This document shows positions 1-11,931 of a stretch of DNA of 64,000 bases, piece by piece (within the stretch, counting starts at the first letter, position 1; every line of letters starts with the position of its first letter). The notes beneath the pieces are model-generated. The model was not told where the DNA came from. It was given only the letters and a program-made list of their open reading frames with translations, and ran no database searches. The DNA is from Bradysia coprophila (lineage: Eukaryota > Arthropoda > Insecta > Diptera > Sciaridae): the NCBI RefSeq assembly GCF_014529535.1, contig NW_023503450.1, positions 1-64,000 of the forward strand, in the 5' to 3' direction. The position numbers and the translations under genes are program-made.

Positions 1-3000
1 TTAATTTAAACGTGAAATTCATCATTTGGAAAATAATTAATTTAAACGTTGAAATTCATCATTTGGAAAATAATTAATTTAAACGTTGAAATTCATCATT
101 TGGAAAATAATTAATTTAAACGTTGAAATTCATCATTTGGAAAATAATTAATTTAAACGTTGAAATTCATCATTTGGAAAATAATTAATTTAAACGTTGA
201 AATTCATCATTTGGAAAATAATTAATTTAAACGTGAAATTCATCATTTGGAAAATAATTAATTTAAACGTTGAAATTCATCATTTGGAAAATAATTAATT
301 TAAACGTTGAAATTCATCATTTGGAAAATAATTAATTTAAACGTTGAAATTCATCATTTGGAAAATAATTAATTTAAACGTTGAAATTCATCATTTGGAA
401 AATAATTAATTTAAACGTTGAAATTCATCATTTGGAAAATAATTAATTTAAACGTTGAAATTCATCATTTGGAAAATAATTAATTTAAACGTTGAAATTC
501 ATCATTTGGAAAATAATTAATTTAAACGTTGAAATTCATCATTTGGAAAATAATTAATTTAAACGTTGAAATTCATCATTTGGAAAATAATTAATTTAAA
601 CGTTGAAATTCATCATTTGGAAAATAATTAATTTAAACGTTGAAATTCATCATTTGGAAAATAATTAATTTAAACGTTGAAATTCATCATTTGGAAAATA
701 ATTAATTTAAACGTTGAAATTCATCATTTGGAAAATAATTAATTTAAACGTTGAAATTCATCATTTGGAAAATAATTAATTTAAACGTTGAAATTCATCA
801 TTTGGAAAATAATTAATTTAAACGTTGAAATTCATCATTTGGAAAATAATTAATTTAAACGTTGAAATTCATCATTTGGAAAATAATTAATTTAAACGTT
901 GAAATTCATCATTTGGAAAATAATTAATTTAAACGTTGAAATTCATCATTTGGAAAATAATTAATTTAAACGTTGAAATTCATCATTTGGAAAATAATTA
1001 ATTTAAACGTTGAAATTTCATTGGAAAATAATTAATTTAAACGTTGAAATTCATCATTTGGAAAATAATTAATTTAAACGTTGAAATTCATCATTTGGAA
1101 AATAATTAATTTAAACGTTGAAATTCATCATTTGGAAAATAATTAATTTAAACGTTGAAATTCATCATTTGGAAAATAATTAATTTAAACGTTGAAATTC
1201 ATCATTTGGAAAATAATTAATTTAAACGTTGAAATTCATCATTTGGAAAATAATTAATTTAAACGTTGAAATTCATCATTTGGAAAATAATTAATTTAAA
1301 CGTTGAAATTCATCATTTGGAAAATAATTAATTTAAACGTTGAAATTCATCATTTGGAAAATAATTAATTTAAACGTTAATTCATCATTTGGAAAATAAT
1401 TAATTTAAACGTTGAAATTCATCATTTGGAAAATAATTAATTTAAACGTTGAAATTCATCATTGGAAAATAATTAATTTAAACGTTGAAATTCATCATTC
1501 ATTTGGAAAATAATTAATTTAAACGTTGAAAATTCATCATTTGGAAAATAATCAATTTAAACGTTGAAATTCATCATTTGGAAAATAATTAATTTAAACG
1601 TTGAAATTCATCATTTGGAAAATAATCTTTACGAAAATTCATCATTTGGAAAATATTAATTTAATCATCATTTTAATAATTAAACGTTGAAATTCATCAT
1701 TTGGAAAATAATCAATTTAAACGTTGAAATTCATCATTTGGAAAATAATTAATTTAAACGTTGAAATTCATCATTTGGAAAATAATCAATTTAAACGTTG
1801 AAATTCATCATTTGGAATAAATTAATTCAATTTAAACGTTGAAATTCATCATTTGGAAAATAATTTAATTTTATAAAACGTTGAAATTCATCATTTGGAA
1901 AATTAAGGATTAATTTAAACGTTGAAAATTCATCATTTGGAAAATAATTAATTTAAACGTTAAAATTCATCAATTTGGTTTTTTCGGAAATATTTAATTA
2001 ATTTAAACGTTGAAATTCATCATTGGGAAAATAATCAATTTAAAACGTTGAAATTCATCATTTGGAAAATATTAATTTAAACGTTAAAATTCATCATTTG
2101 GAAAATAATAATTTAAACGTTGAAATTCATCATTTGGAAAATAATTAATTTAAACGTTAAAATTCATCATTTGGAAAATAATTAATTTAAACGTTGAAAT
2201 TCATCATTGGAAAATAATCAATTTTAAACGTTGAAATTCATCATTTGGAAAATAATCAATTTAAACGTTGAAATTCATCATTTGGAAAATAATTAATTTA
2301 AACGTTAAAATTCATCATTTGGAAAATAATTAATTTAAACGTTTGAAAATTCATCATTTGGAAAATAATTAATTTAAACGTTGAAAATTCATTCATTTGG
2401 GAAAATAATTAATTTAAACGTTAAAATTCATCATTTGGAAAATAATTAATTTAAACGTTAAAATTCATCATTTGGAAAATAATTAATTTAAAACGTTGAA
2501 ATCATCATTTGGAAAATAATTAATTTAAACGTTAAAATTCATCATTTGGAAAATAATTAATTTAAAACGTTGAAAATTCATCATATTGGAAAATAATTAA
2601 TTTAAACGTTGAAATTCATCATTTTGGAAAATTAATTAATTTAAACGTTGAAATTCATCATTTGGAAAATAATTAATTTAAACGTTGAAATTCATCATTT
2701 GGAAAATAATCAATTTAAACGTTGAAATTCATCATTTGGAAAATAATCAATTTAAACGTTGAAATTCATCATTTGGAAAATAATTAATTTAAACGTTGAA
2801 ATTCATCATTTGGAAAATAATTAATTTAAACGTTGAAATTCATCATTTGGAAAATAATCAATTTAAACGTTGAAATTCATCATTTGGAAAATTAATCAAT
2901 TTAAACGTTGAAATTCATCATTTGGAAAATAATCAATTTAAACGTTGAAATTCATCATTTGGAAAATAATTAATTTAAACGTTGAAATTCATCATTTGGA

Positions 3001-6000
3001 AAATAATCAATTTAAACGTTGAAATTCATCATTTGGAAAATAATCAATTTAAACGTTGAAATTCATCATTTGGAAAATAATTAATTTAAACGTTGAAATT
3101 CATCATTTGGAAAATAATCAATTTAAACGTTGAAATTCATCATTTGGAAAATAATCAATTTAAACGTTGAAATTCATCATTTTGGAAAATAATTAATTTA
3201 AACGTTGAAATTCATCATTTGGAAAATAATTAATTTAAACGTTAAAATTCATCATTTGGAAAATAATTAATTTAAACGTTGAAATTCATCATTTGGAAAA
3301 TAATCAATTTAAACGTTGAAATTCATCATTTGGAAAATAATTAATTTAAACGTTAAAATTCATCATTTGGAAAATAATTAATTTAAACGTTGAAAATTCA
3401 TCATTTGGAAAATAATTAATTTAAACGTTAAAATTCATCATTTGGAAAATAATTAATTTAAACGTTGAAATTCATCATTTGGAAAATAATCAATTTAAAC
3501 GTTGAAATTCATCATTTGGAAAATAATCAATTTAAACGTTGAAATTCATCATTTGGAAAATAATTAATTTAAACGTTGAAATTCATCATTTGGAAAATAA
3601 TCAATTTAAACGTTGAAATTCATCATTTGGAAAATAATCAATTTAAACGTTGAAATTCATCATTTGGAAAATAATTAATTTAAACGTTGAAATTCATCAT
3701 TTGGAAAATAATTAATTTAAACGTTAAAATTCATCATTTGGAAAATAATTAATTTAAACGTTGAAATTCATCATTTGGAAAATAATCAATTTAAACGTTG
3801 AAATTCATCATTTGGAAAATAATTAATTTAAACGTTAAAATTCATCATTTGGAAAATAATTAATTTAAACGTTGAAATTCATCATTTGGAAAATAATTAA
3901 TTTAAACGTTAAAATTCATCATTTGGAAAATAATTAATTTAAACGTTGAAATTCATCATTTGGAAAATAATCAATTTAAACGTTGAAATTCATCATTTGG
4001 AAAATAATCAATTTAAACGTTGAAATTCATCATTTGGAAAATAATTAATTTAAACGTTAAAATTCATCATTTGGAAAATAATTAATTTAAACGTTGAAAT
4101 TCATCATTTGGAAAATAATTAATTTAAACGTTGAAAATTCATCATTTGGAAAATAATTAATTTAAACCGTTAAAATTCATCATTTGGAAAATAATTAATT
4201 TAAACGTTAAAATTCATCATTTGGAAAATAATTAATTTAAACGTTGAAATTCATCATTTGGAAAATAATTAATTTAAACGTTAAAATTCATCATTTGGAA
4301 AATAATTAATTTAAACGTTGAAATTCATCATTTGGAAAATAATTAATTTAAACGTTTGAAATTCATCATTTGGAAAATAATTAATTTAAACGTTAAAATT
4401 CATCATTTGGAAATAATTAATTTAAACGTTGAAATTCATCATTTGGAAAATAATTAATTTAAACGTTGAAATTCATCATTTGGAAAATTATTAATTTAAA
4501 CGTTGAAATTCATCATTTGGAAAATAATTAATTTAAACGTTAAAATTCATCATTTGGAAAATAATTAATTTAAACGTTGAAATTCATCATTTGGAAAATA
4601 ATCAATTTAAACGTTGAAATTCATCATTTGGAAAATAATCAATTTAAACGTTGAAATTCATCATTTGGAAAATAATTAATTTAAACGTTGAAATTCATCA
4701 TTTGGAAAATAATTAATTTAAACGTTGAAATTCATCATTTGGAAAATAATTAATTTAAACGTTAAAATTCATCATTTGGAAAATAATTAATTTAAACGTT
4801 GAAATTCATCATTTGGAAAATAATCAATTTAAACGTTGAAATTCATCATTTGGAAAATAATTAATTTAAACGTTAAAATTCATCATTTGGAAAATAATTA
4901 ATTTAAACGTTGAAATTCATCATTTGGTAAATAATTAATTTAAACGTTGAAATTCATCATTTGGAAAATAATTAATTTAAACGTTGAAATTCATCATTTG
5001 GAAAATAATTAATTTAAACGTTAAAATTCATCATTTGGAAAATAATTAATTTAAACGTTGAAATTCATCATTTGGAAAATAATTAATTTAAACGTTAAAA
5101 TTCATCATTTGGAAAATAATTAATTTAAACGTTGAAATTCATCATTTGGAAAATAATTAATTAAACGTTGAAATTCATCATTTGGAAAATAATTAATTTA
5201 AACGTTAAAATTCATCATTTGGAAAATAATTAATTTAAACGTTGAAATTCATCATTTGGAAAATAATTAATTTAAACGTTGAAATTCATCATTTGGAAAA
5301 TAATCAATTTAAACGTTGAAATTCATCATTTGGAAAATAATTAATTTAAACGTTGAAATTCATCATTTGGAAAATAATCAATTTAAACGTTGAAATTCAT
5401 CATTTGGAAAATAATCAATTTAAACGTTGAAATTCATCATTTGGAAAATAATTAATTTAAACGTTGAAATTCATCATTTGGAAAATAATTAATTTAAACG
5501 TTGAAATTCATCATTTGGAAAATAATTAATTTAAACGTTAAAATTCATCATTTGGAAAATAATTAATTTAAACGTTGAAATTCATCATTTGGAAAATAAT
5601 CAATTTAAACGTTGAAATTCATCATTTGGAAAATAATTAATTTAAACGTTAAAATTCATCATTTGGAAAATAATTAATTTAAACGTTGAAATTCATCATT
5701 TGGAAAATAATCAATTTAAACGTTGAAATTCATCATTTGGAAAATAATTAATTTAAACGTTAAAATTCATCATTTGGAAAATAATTAATTTAAACGTTGA
5801 AATTCATCATTTGGAAAATAATAAATTTAAACGTTGAAATTCATCATTTGGAAAATAATTAATTTAAACGTTAAAATTCATCATTTGGAAAATAATTAAT
5901 TTAAACGTTGAAATTCATCATTTGGAAAATAATCAATTTAAACGTTGAAATTCATCATTTGGAAAATAATCAATTTAAACGTTGAAATTCATCATTTGGA

Positions 6001-6355
6001 AAATAATTAATTTAAACGTTGAAATTCATCATTTGGAAAATAATTAATTTAAACGTTGAAATTCATCATTTGGAAAATAATTAATTTAAACGTTGAAATT
6101 CATCATTTGGAAAATAATTAATTTAAACGTTAAAATTCATCATTTGGAAAATAATTAATTTAAACGTTGAAATTCATCATTTGGAAAATTATTAATTTAA
6201 ACGTTGAAATTCATCATTTGGAAAATAATTAATTTAAAACGTTAAAATTCATCATTTGGAAAATAATTAATTTTAACGTTGAAATTCATCATTTGGAAAA
6301 TAATTAATTTAAACGTTAAAATTCATCATTTGGAAAATAATTAATTTTAACGTTG
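1..6355. repeat. 37-bp satellite array (about 170 monomers)
   Basis: Uninterrupted head-to-tail tandem array of a 37-bp AT-rich monomer; it begins TTAATTTAAACG and contains TTCATCATTTGG. The period is exact: successive monomers start at 1, 37 (first copy 1 bp short), 74, and so on. There are three zones. About 1-1480 is nearly invariant. About 1485-2640 is full of 1-10 bp indels. About 2641-6355 is clean but mixes three monomer variants (AATTAATTT or AATCAATTT linker; GTTGAA or GTTAAA). The array runs off the left edge and stops abruptly about 500 bp before the first Hen1 exon. No open reading frame is present. This is a satellite or large minisatellite; pericentromeric location is possible but cannot be shown here. 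Confidence 0.98.
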
Positions 6356-6640
6356 AATTCTTCTTGAACGGTGAATTCTTCTGAACCCTTCAGTAAACGA
6401 CCAAATTTTGGTCGACGAAATTTTGGCCGATTTCGCTTAACATTTGAATTCTTTCGAATCCTTCAGTAAACGACCAAATTTTGGTCGACCAAAAATGTTG
6501 TTTATTCTTATAGAGGAAAACACAAGCAAAATGCAAAAAATCGACGAATTTTTGGTCGACCAAAAATGTTGTTTCAACATCTAGCCAAGGCTAGATGAGA
6601 CTACTTTGAAAATTTTTTAGTCGACCAAATTTTGGTCGAA
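6356..6640. repeat. Array border with GGTCGACC palindromes
   Basis: Transition between satellite and Hen1. The block GAATTCTTCTGAACCCTTCAGTAAACGACC-like sequence occurs twice about 85 bp apart (about 6372 and 6448). The palindromic core TTTGGTCGACCAAA or its half recurs at least five times (about 6404, 6475, 6485, 6555 and 6620). No coding potential is seen. It may be a remnant of a mobile element or a diverged repeat flanking the array. The next 200 bp up to 6855 hold no recognisable exon. Confidence 0.7.
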
Positions 6641-6855
6641 ACATCACCGTAATCATTGCTTATGATGAGTGAACTCTCACAGCAATGAAATGTAATAATG
6701 AGAATGCGAAAAGTACAGCAAGACATTAGTGATTCGACTTGATTTGCCCAAGCTCCCAACTTCTGCAATGTTCAAACGTTCAACAACAAATTTCCATCTC
6801 GTTATGTTGGATGTTCTAGTTACTAATACCATTGTATTTTCTTACACATCAATAG

Positions 6856-7938
6856 AATCGAACATCTTTACCCGGAAACCATTGAAAATGTACCCTACAA
6901 TATTTTCGGCTTCATGAAACCAAAAGTTGCCCTGTTCACGACTCCCAATTCAGAGTGCAATGTTCTGTTCAATATGACAGAAAAATTTCGCCACGACGAC
7001 CACAAATTTGAATGGACGCGTGAGCAATTCGAAGACTGGTAAGACTCGATTGTAGATGTCGACCTGCTATGCATTCCACCAATTATACATTCATTCATCC
7101 ACAGGGCCTACAACATATGTACACGATTTCCAGATTATAAAGTTGCTTTTTACGGCATTGGTCCTGGACCTGACGGCACTGAACATCTGGGATGTTGCAG
7201 TCAAATGGCCTTATTTGTTCGTTGCGATTTTTACGACCTAACGTCGAATGGCTGTGGTGACACCACAGCTGAGGGATTTTCCTATAACAGCAACCAGCTT
7301 GACCTGCCACAAGTTATGAAAATTCAAAGCGAATCGGTTTTAACAGAACATGTCATCATTAATAAAGAAAGTGCATCAGAAAAATCTACTACAGATGATA
7401 TCAACCGCTCTATAAGTGATGAAGTCGAAGAAATGATTGTTGACATGGCCACAACACATATCGATATGGAAAGTTACAGATTGGTCACTACTTGCATTTA
7501 TCCAAAGAATATGGACGACAGATCTCAGGAGCAGAAGATTTTCGATGAAGCCTGTTTCCATCTCAGTCGCTATATGAACTTGAATGATGATCACTATGAT
7601 GCCGACAACGATATTATAAAAGTTCCTGTCAAGCGAATATTCGAATTGGTATACAAATTTACTTCGGATATAAACGAGTTCAGGTAAGCTTCCGCCGTTC
7701 ATCTTACGTTTGCACTTTACTGTTTCTGTAAAGCCGTCGAGTCAATTCGAACAAGAAGATTCAATCGAATGTGTCTTGCAGATACGTTATGCGTAAAAAT
7801 AACTACACAATCGACGAGGATGATGTCTTTCTCATTAAACCGATGGACACGGAAAGTGACGAAGAAGACGACATGCCCGCCAATTGTGTTGATGCGCTTC
7901 CACGCCAAGTAGCATCGTCAGATGAAGATTGGGATTAA
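6856..7938 (+). CDS. Hen1: Hen1 small-RNA 2'-O-methyltransferase, 3' part (5' exons not visible)
   Basis: Three exons are readable: 6856-7038, 7105-7683 and 7782-7938, all with GT..AG introns (66 and 98 bp) and matching phases, giving about 305 residues. The first exon encodes IEHLYPETIENVPYNIFGF, then TPNSE and DHKFEWTR, the hallmark segment of the HEN1/HENMT1 methyltransferase. IEH and the H of DHKFEWTR correspond to metal-binding residues known in the family. The second exon continues with YGIGPGPDG and a long acidic tail ending SSDEDWD. HEN1 methylates the 3'-terminal 2'-OH of piRNAs (and siRNAs in flies). The N-terminal half of the SAM-binding fold is missing: upstream is only border repeat and satellite. 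Either an exon lies beyond the array, with the satellite inside an intron, or the gene is 5'-truncated. A poly(A) signal lies at 8002. Confidence 0.85.
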
Positions 7939-8001
7939 GTTTTTATATTTTGTACTGTTATACTATACATTTTGAGGAATATTGAACAAACTTACGTGGA
8001 A

Positions 8002-8007
8002 AATAAA
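8002..8007 (+). promoter_or_regulatory. Poly(A) signal of Hen1
   Basis: AATAAA 64 bp after the Hen1 stop codon. Hen1 and nibrin are convergent, and the nibrin signal (AATAAA on the minus strand, 8139-8144) lies 59 bp beyond the nibrin stop, so the two 3' ends are only about 130 bp apart. Confidence 0.6.
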
Positions 8008-8202
8008 TATTTTGGTCACTTTTCATATCTAAACAAACCTTGGTTGTAGTAGTTTCCAAGTGCAGCGGGAGGCGGCTTCAAATGACCAAAGTTTTGTGGT
8101 AAGTTAAAGGCGTCAACTTATTAAAGAGTAAACGAGAATTTATTTGATAAATGAAAATTAACTTCGCAAAAAAATAGGACGAATTTTTGAGCAATTCGCT
8201 GA

Positions 8203-10885
8203 TCAAAATTCGTAGATTTTTGTAGTTTTTATAATTTCTGATGGCACGATGAAGCTCTGCTTCTGTGGAAATGTAAAGGAAAAGCGGAAATAATTTTTGT
8301 AATTTTTGTTTTACTGTTATCATCGACAAACTACTCACCTTGAACACTTTACCGCTGGTACTCATCAAATTCATACTCTTAGTGATCACTTGAATACCAC
8401 ATTTGAGAGAATCATTAGATGCTTCCAGCATAGACTTCCCTTTCGAATCCTCCTGCTTCATATCATTCTCCAAACTCGCCGATTTTATGGTATCCTTTGA
8501 GCACCAGCCTTGAGTCGGTATCGGAACGGGAGGAGTCGAAATGCAAAACTGGCCAATTTGCCATCCAGTTGAAACATTGTTCGATTTCGCCTTGTCGGCG
8601 CGATCATTTCGTTTCCTTGGCCTTGAACGGATAGTTGTGTTGCCTGTGAATGTTTGTGTCAGTGCTGGTCTGCTCAACCAACTATCTGGTGCAATTTGAG
8701 ACTGAGGTTGTGTGATGGGCATGGGTGGTAGCATCGGAATTGGTGCAACTGGTCCGCTTGATCGAGGATAATTTCGATTATCATCAGAATCTGAGTCACT
8801 GCCTTTGGCTGGTCGTGACTTTTTCACTGATGGTTCGTTGTTGAATTTGAATAGATCATCGTCGCTATCCGAATCATTGCCGCCAAAAATGCTTGAGGTT
8901 GGACCACGATGAGCGGTTCGTTTACGCTTCGAGGGTGTATCGATTTGAGTTGATGTCCACTTTGGCTGGGAATTATTTGCGGCACGTGATTGCATTTGAC
9001 TTCCTTGGATAATTGAGATTTCTGTAGGAAAAGTTTCGGAGTTTTTCTCCGTAGAATCACGTTTATTTCCACTTTGTTGGACAGTACGCGTATGTTGATT
9101 GTTTGTGTTTTTAGTTGTAAAACTCGGCTTAGAGCTCAGACTATCCCTTCCTTCTATAACTTCTTTTCGGCTTTCGGTTACATGTTCAGTCGTTGAGAAA
9201 TTTTGGATCTTTGAAGCGGATCTCGCACTGCGCTGTGGAATATCCAAGCTCTGGTTCGATCTGGTTGCCGATGCAAGACTCTTGTCCGACGAATCTCTCT
9301 TGCTCGATGTAGCACTTTCATCCGGTGCAGTGTTTTTATCCAGCAGACCTTTTGTGGTCGATGCAGTACTCAGCTTAGCGCTTTGGTTCTTCATTCCTTC
9401 TATTGGACTTTCGATTCCATGTTTTGTCTTCGAGAAACTTTGGATTTTTGAAGCGGATCTCGTACTGCGCTGTGGAATATCCGAGCTCTGGCTGGCTTTG
9501 GTGGTCGATGCAACACTTTTGTCCGTCGAGCCTCTCTTGCTCGATGCAGAACTTTCATCCGGCGCACTATTTTCGTCCGAAAGAGCGTCTGACTCAGCGC
9601 TCTTGTTCAAATTCCGTTTTTTTACCGACCGTTCTTCGATGTCACTTGAATTCTTCCGCTTTTTATTGTTAACCTCTTCCATCGACATGGCAAAATCGAC
9701 ACTCTGTATTAACATGGCATCATCATCGTCATCCATTAGTTCAATTATTTCGGAATTACTGGGAACAGTTGATGCCAGTGTATTCGGCTGGTCGATTGTC
9801 TCAGGTACATTTATAGAACTTGTCGATGGTGTTGCAGAACATCCATTTTGATTAGCTGGTGTATCGTTAGCTAACAATTTAGACGGAACCGTTCGAGGCT
9901 TGCTTTCGAAATTATCTTTCAACGTGTGGTTAGGATTGCAGAATTTATTCAGCGAACAGTGTAAAATGGCAAGACTGATTTCCGAGTCCGGAACCATCCG
10001 ACTTCCTTTTGATATCAAAAAATCGTTCAATTCATTCGCAGTTTGCACAGCTACTTGACTCTGGGTTGAGCCCGATGAATCACTTATCACAATTACCCCT
10101 GGATTAACGAGGCTCCTTCGTTGCCACTTTTTCGTATCGAGCGATGAACATTTTCCCATGGCACATTCAATGATGCCTTTGAACGTTTCCATTTGTCTGC
10201 TGTTCATGAAAACGAATGTTTTTCCAACGAATAACCGTTTTCGGTCAATGTTCGCCTCCATCGACCAGGTGTTTCCACCCACACGCTCCACAATAGCTGG
10301 TTGAAACATTTCCACTTTGGGCATAGTACCGTTACTACGAATGGACGACAACATAGCTCTGAAGTAATCGGGTTTAACAATTGGAATGGCATGACACAAG
10401 CCTTGCAACACTTTCACAGTTAGTGTCAAACTTTTCACGACCAGATGAGTACAAGTGTCCGACCATTGATCGACAAATTGACCGCCCAGAGTGGTAATGT
10501 CTCTTTTCAAGTTATTTTTCTCACGCTCGTTCAATGTTGAAGTCAGAACGACAATATCCACTTTCTCCAGCTTCCACGTAAAATCAATGAATCCAAATCG
10601 TATGGTGTCACCGTCCTTCAGTAGAACCGGTACTTTCGGATCAATTCGTACATTTGAATTAATTTGCTCGTTGATATAGGTGCCGTATTTTGACTCGGTG
10701 TCGATAATTTCTACACGATCTTCATAGGGATGAAGAGTGGCATGAAATCTACCCAACGACGATTGAGTCTGTTCGCCGACAATGTCACATGTCTTGTTTC
10801 GACCCACCGTGTAATGGGGCTTATCACAAAGGAGGTAGACTTTGTCTTCTGAAACATTAAAATTAAGCTTGAATCTCTCGCTCAT
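8203..10885 (-). CDS. nbs: Nibrin (Nbs1), MRN double-strand-break repair complex subunit
   Basis: Two exons, 10885-8339 and 8262-8203, are joined over a 76-bp intron (donor AAG/GTGAGT), giving 868 residues. An in-frame ATG 30 bp upstream would add 10 residues; MSERFK is preferred because the FHA fold starts just after it. An FHA domain (about residues 15-105; TVGRN, GRFHA, KYGTYINE) is followed by a BRCT (about 110-200, with CTHLVVKSLTLTVK and IVKPDYF) and a second BRCT-like segment (KRLFVGKTFVFMNSRQ). A long Ser/Lys-rich linker follows. Splicing replaces a read-through tail by KVFKKQSFIVPSEI, which resembles the Lys/Phe-rich Mre11-binding patch of nibrins. The protein would recruit Mre11-Rad50 and ATM to breaks in the nucleus. 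Oddity: the linker holds an internal duplication of about 60 residues (see findings). Typical nibrins are about 750-900 residues long. Confidence 0.93.
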
Positions 10886-10915
10886 TTTTATACGCACACG
10901 ATTGTTACATACCAT

Positions 10916-11381
10916 TATTAACTCTGCTTAAAATCCACATTGCTATGGTGAAGAAGCAGTAATCAACAATGTATAACGATTGACTTAAACTGTACGATAA
11001 ACAATCACAAATCTTAACAAATATTTCATCACAATAAACAACTGCTTGTATTGAGTCAAATACGGTGTGATGTAGAGAAAGGTTATGTTTTGACATTTAC
11101 CAGCAGTAGAAGAAAAGAAAAAGGAAAAATTGTACTAGAGTCCTACGAAAAATTTTGAAAAACTTTTTTGATTGTGTGATTATTATAGAAGGCTACCGAG
11201 TCTACCGACACAACGCTGCTGAGATGATGTAATTTTCGCGGTGTAATTGTCTTGTGTAAAACTAACATAATTTTTTTTACAACAAGAATTACTCAGAAAT
11301 TACTCTCTTCTGAGGGAATTTCAACTAAACATCATTTTCGATCATACCCTCAATTTTTTCATCTTCTAAGCCAGGTTCTAA
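10916..11381. other. Intergenic, nibrin 5' side
   Basis: AT-rich DNA upstream of nibrin. I see no ORF of interest, no TATA/Inr pair I would defend and no repeat before the MITE at 11382. The nibrin promoter is expected here. Confidence 0.5.
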
Positions 11382-11925
11382 GCAGAGAGATGCTAATATG
11401 ACGGCTGGGACGCCGTTTCGACGGATAGAGGGAATTTGTCAATCATTTCTGAAAAAAATTGAACCGTATGCGACCAGCTGTCAAATTGAAAAAGACATAA
11501 CCACAGATTTTTTTTAAATACTTCCAGCATCACCAATTTTAATGAAATAAATTGCTAACATGATCCTTGTGGGATCAGAATGAACGTAAGTCCATTTATT
11601 TATAAATCAGATTCAGTATTCGTACACAATTTCCGAATTGAAAAAAACAATTTTGGAGACCAATTTTTGAACGCGTATATCTCAGATAATACGAAAGTAC
11701 CTTGCAAATAAAACCCTTTACGTTATTTTTGACACCGATGCAAACGTATTTCCATATTCTGCTTCTCGAATCATTGTAGTCAAAAATTAATTATTTTGTA
11801 AACAACCGACCAATTTTGGAAAAAGTCAGCCATTTTTGACATTTCATTCGTGATATGAAAAAGGCTGACAAATTCCCTCTATCCGTCGAAACGGCGTCCC
11901 AGCCGTTATCTTAGCATCTCTCTGC
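11382..11925. mobile_element. 544-bp TIR element (MITE) with TTCTAA flanks
   Basis: Perfect or near-perfect terminal inverted repeats of about 60 bp begin GCAGAGAGATGCTAA, and both arms contain CGGCTGGGACGCCGTTTCG followed by ACGGATAGAGGG. Both ends are flanked by TTCTAA (11376-11381 and 11926-11931), which reads as a 6-bp target duplication. The interior has no ORF. The combination points to a non-autonomous DNA transposon; the superfamily is not clear. Confidence 0.88.
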
Positions 11926-11931
11926 TTCTAA

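Noticed and set aside
1-6355. CRISPR-like regular spacing
   Set aside because: Monomers are contiguous without unique spacers and the context is a eukaryotic genome; it is a satellite.
9099-9851. 250-codon plus-strand ORF
   Set aside because: Exact antisense of the Ser-rich nibrin linker; low-complexity Leu/Ser shadow.
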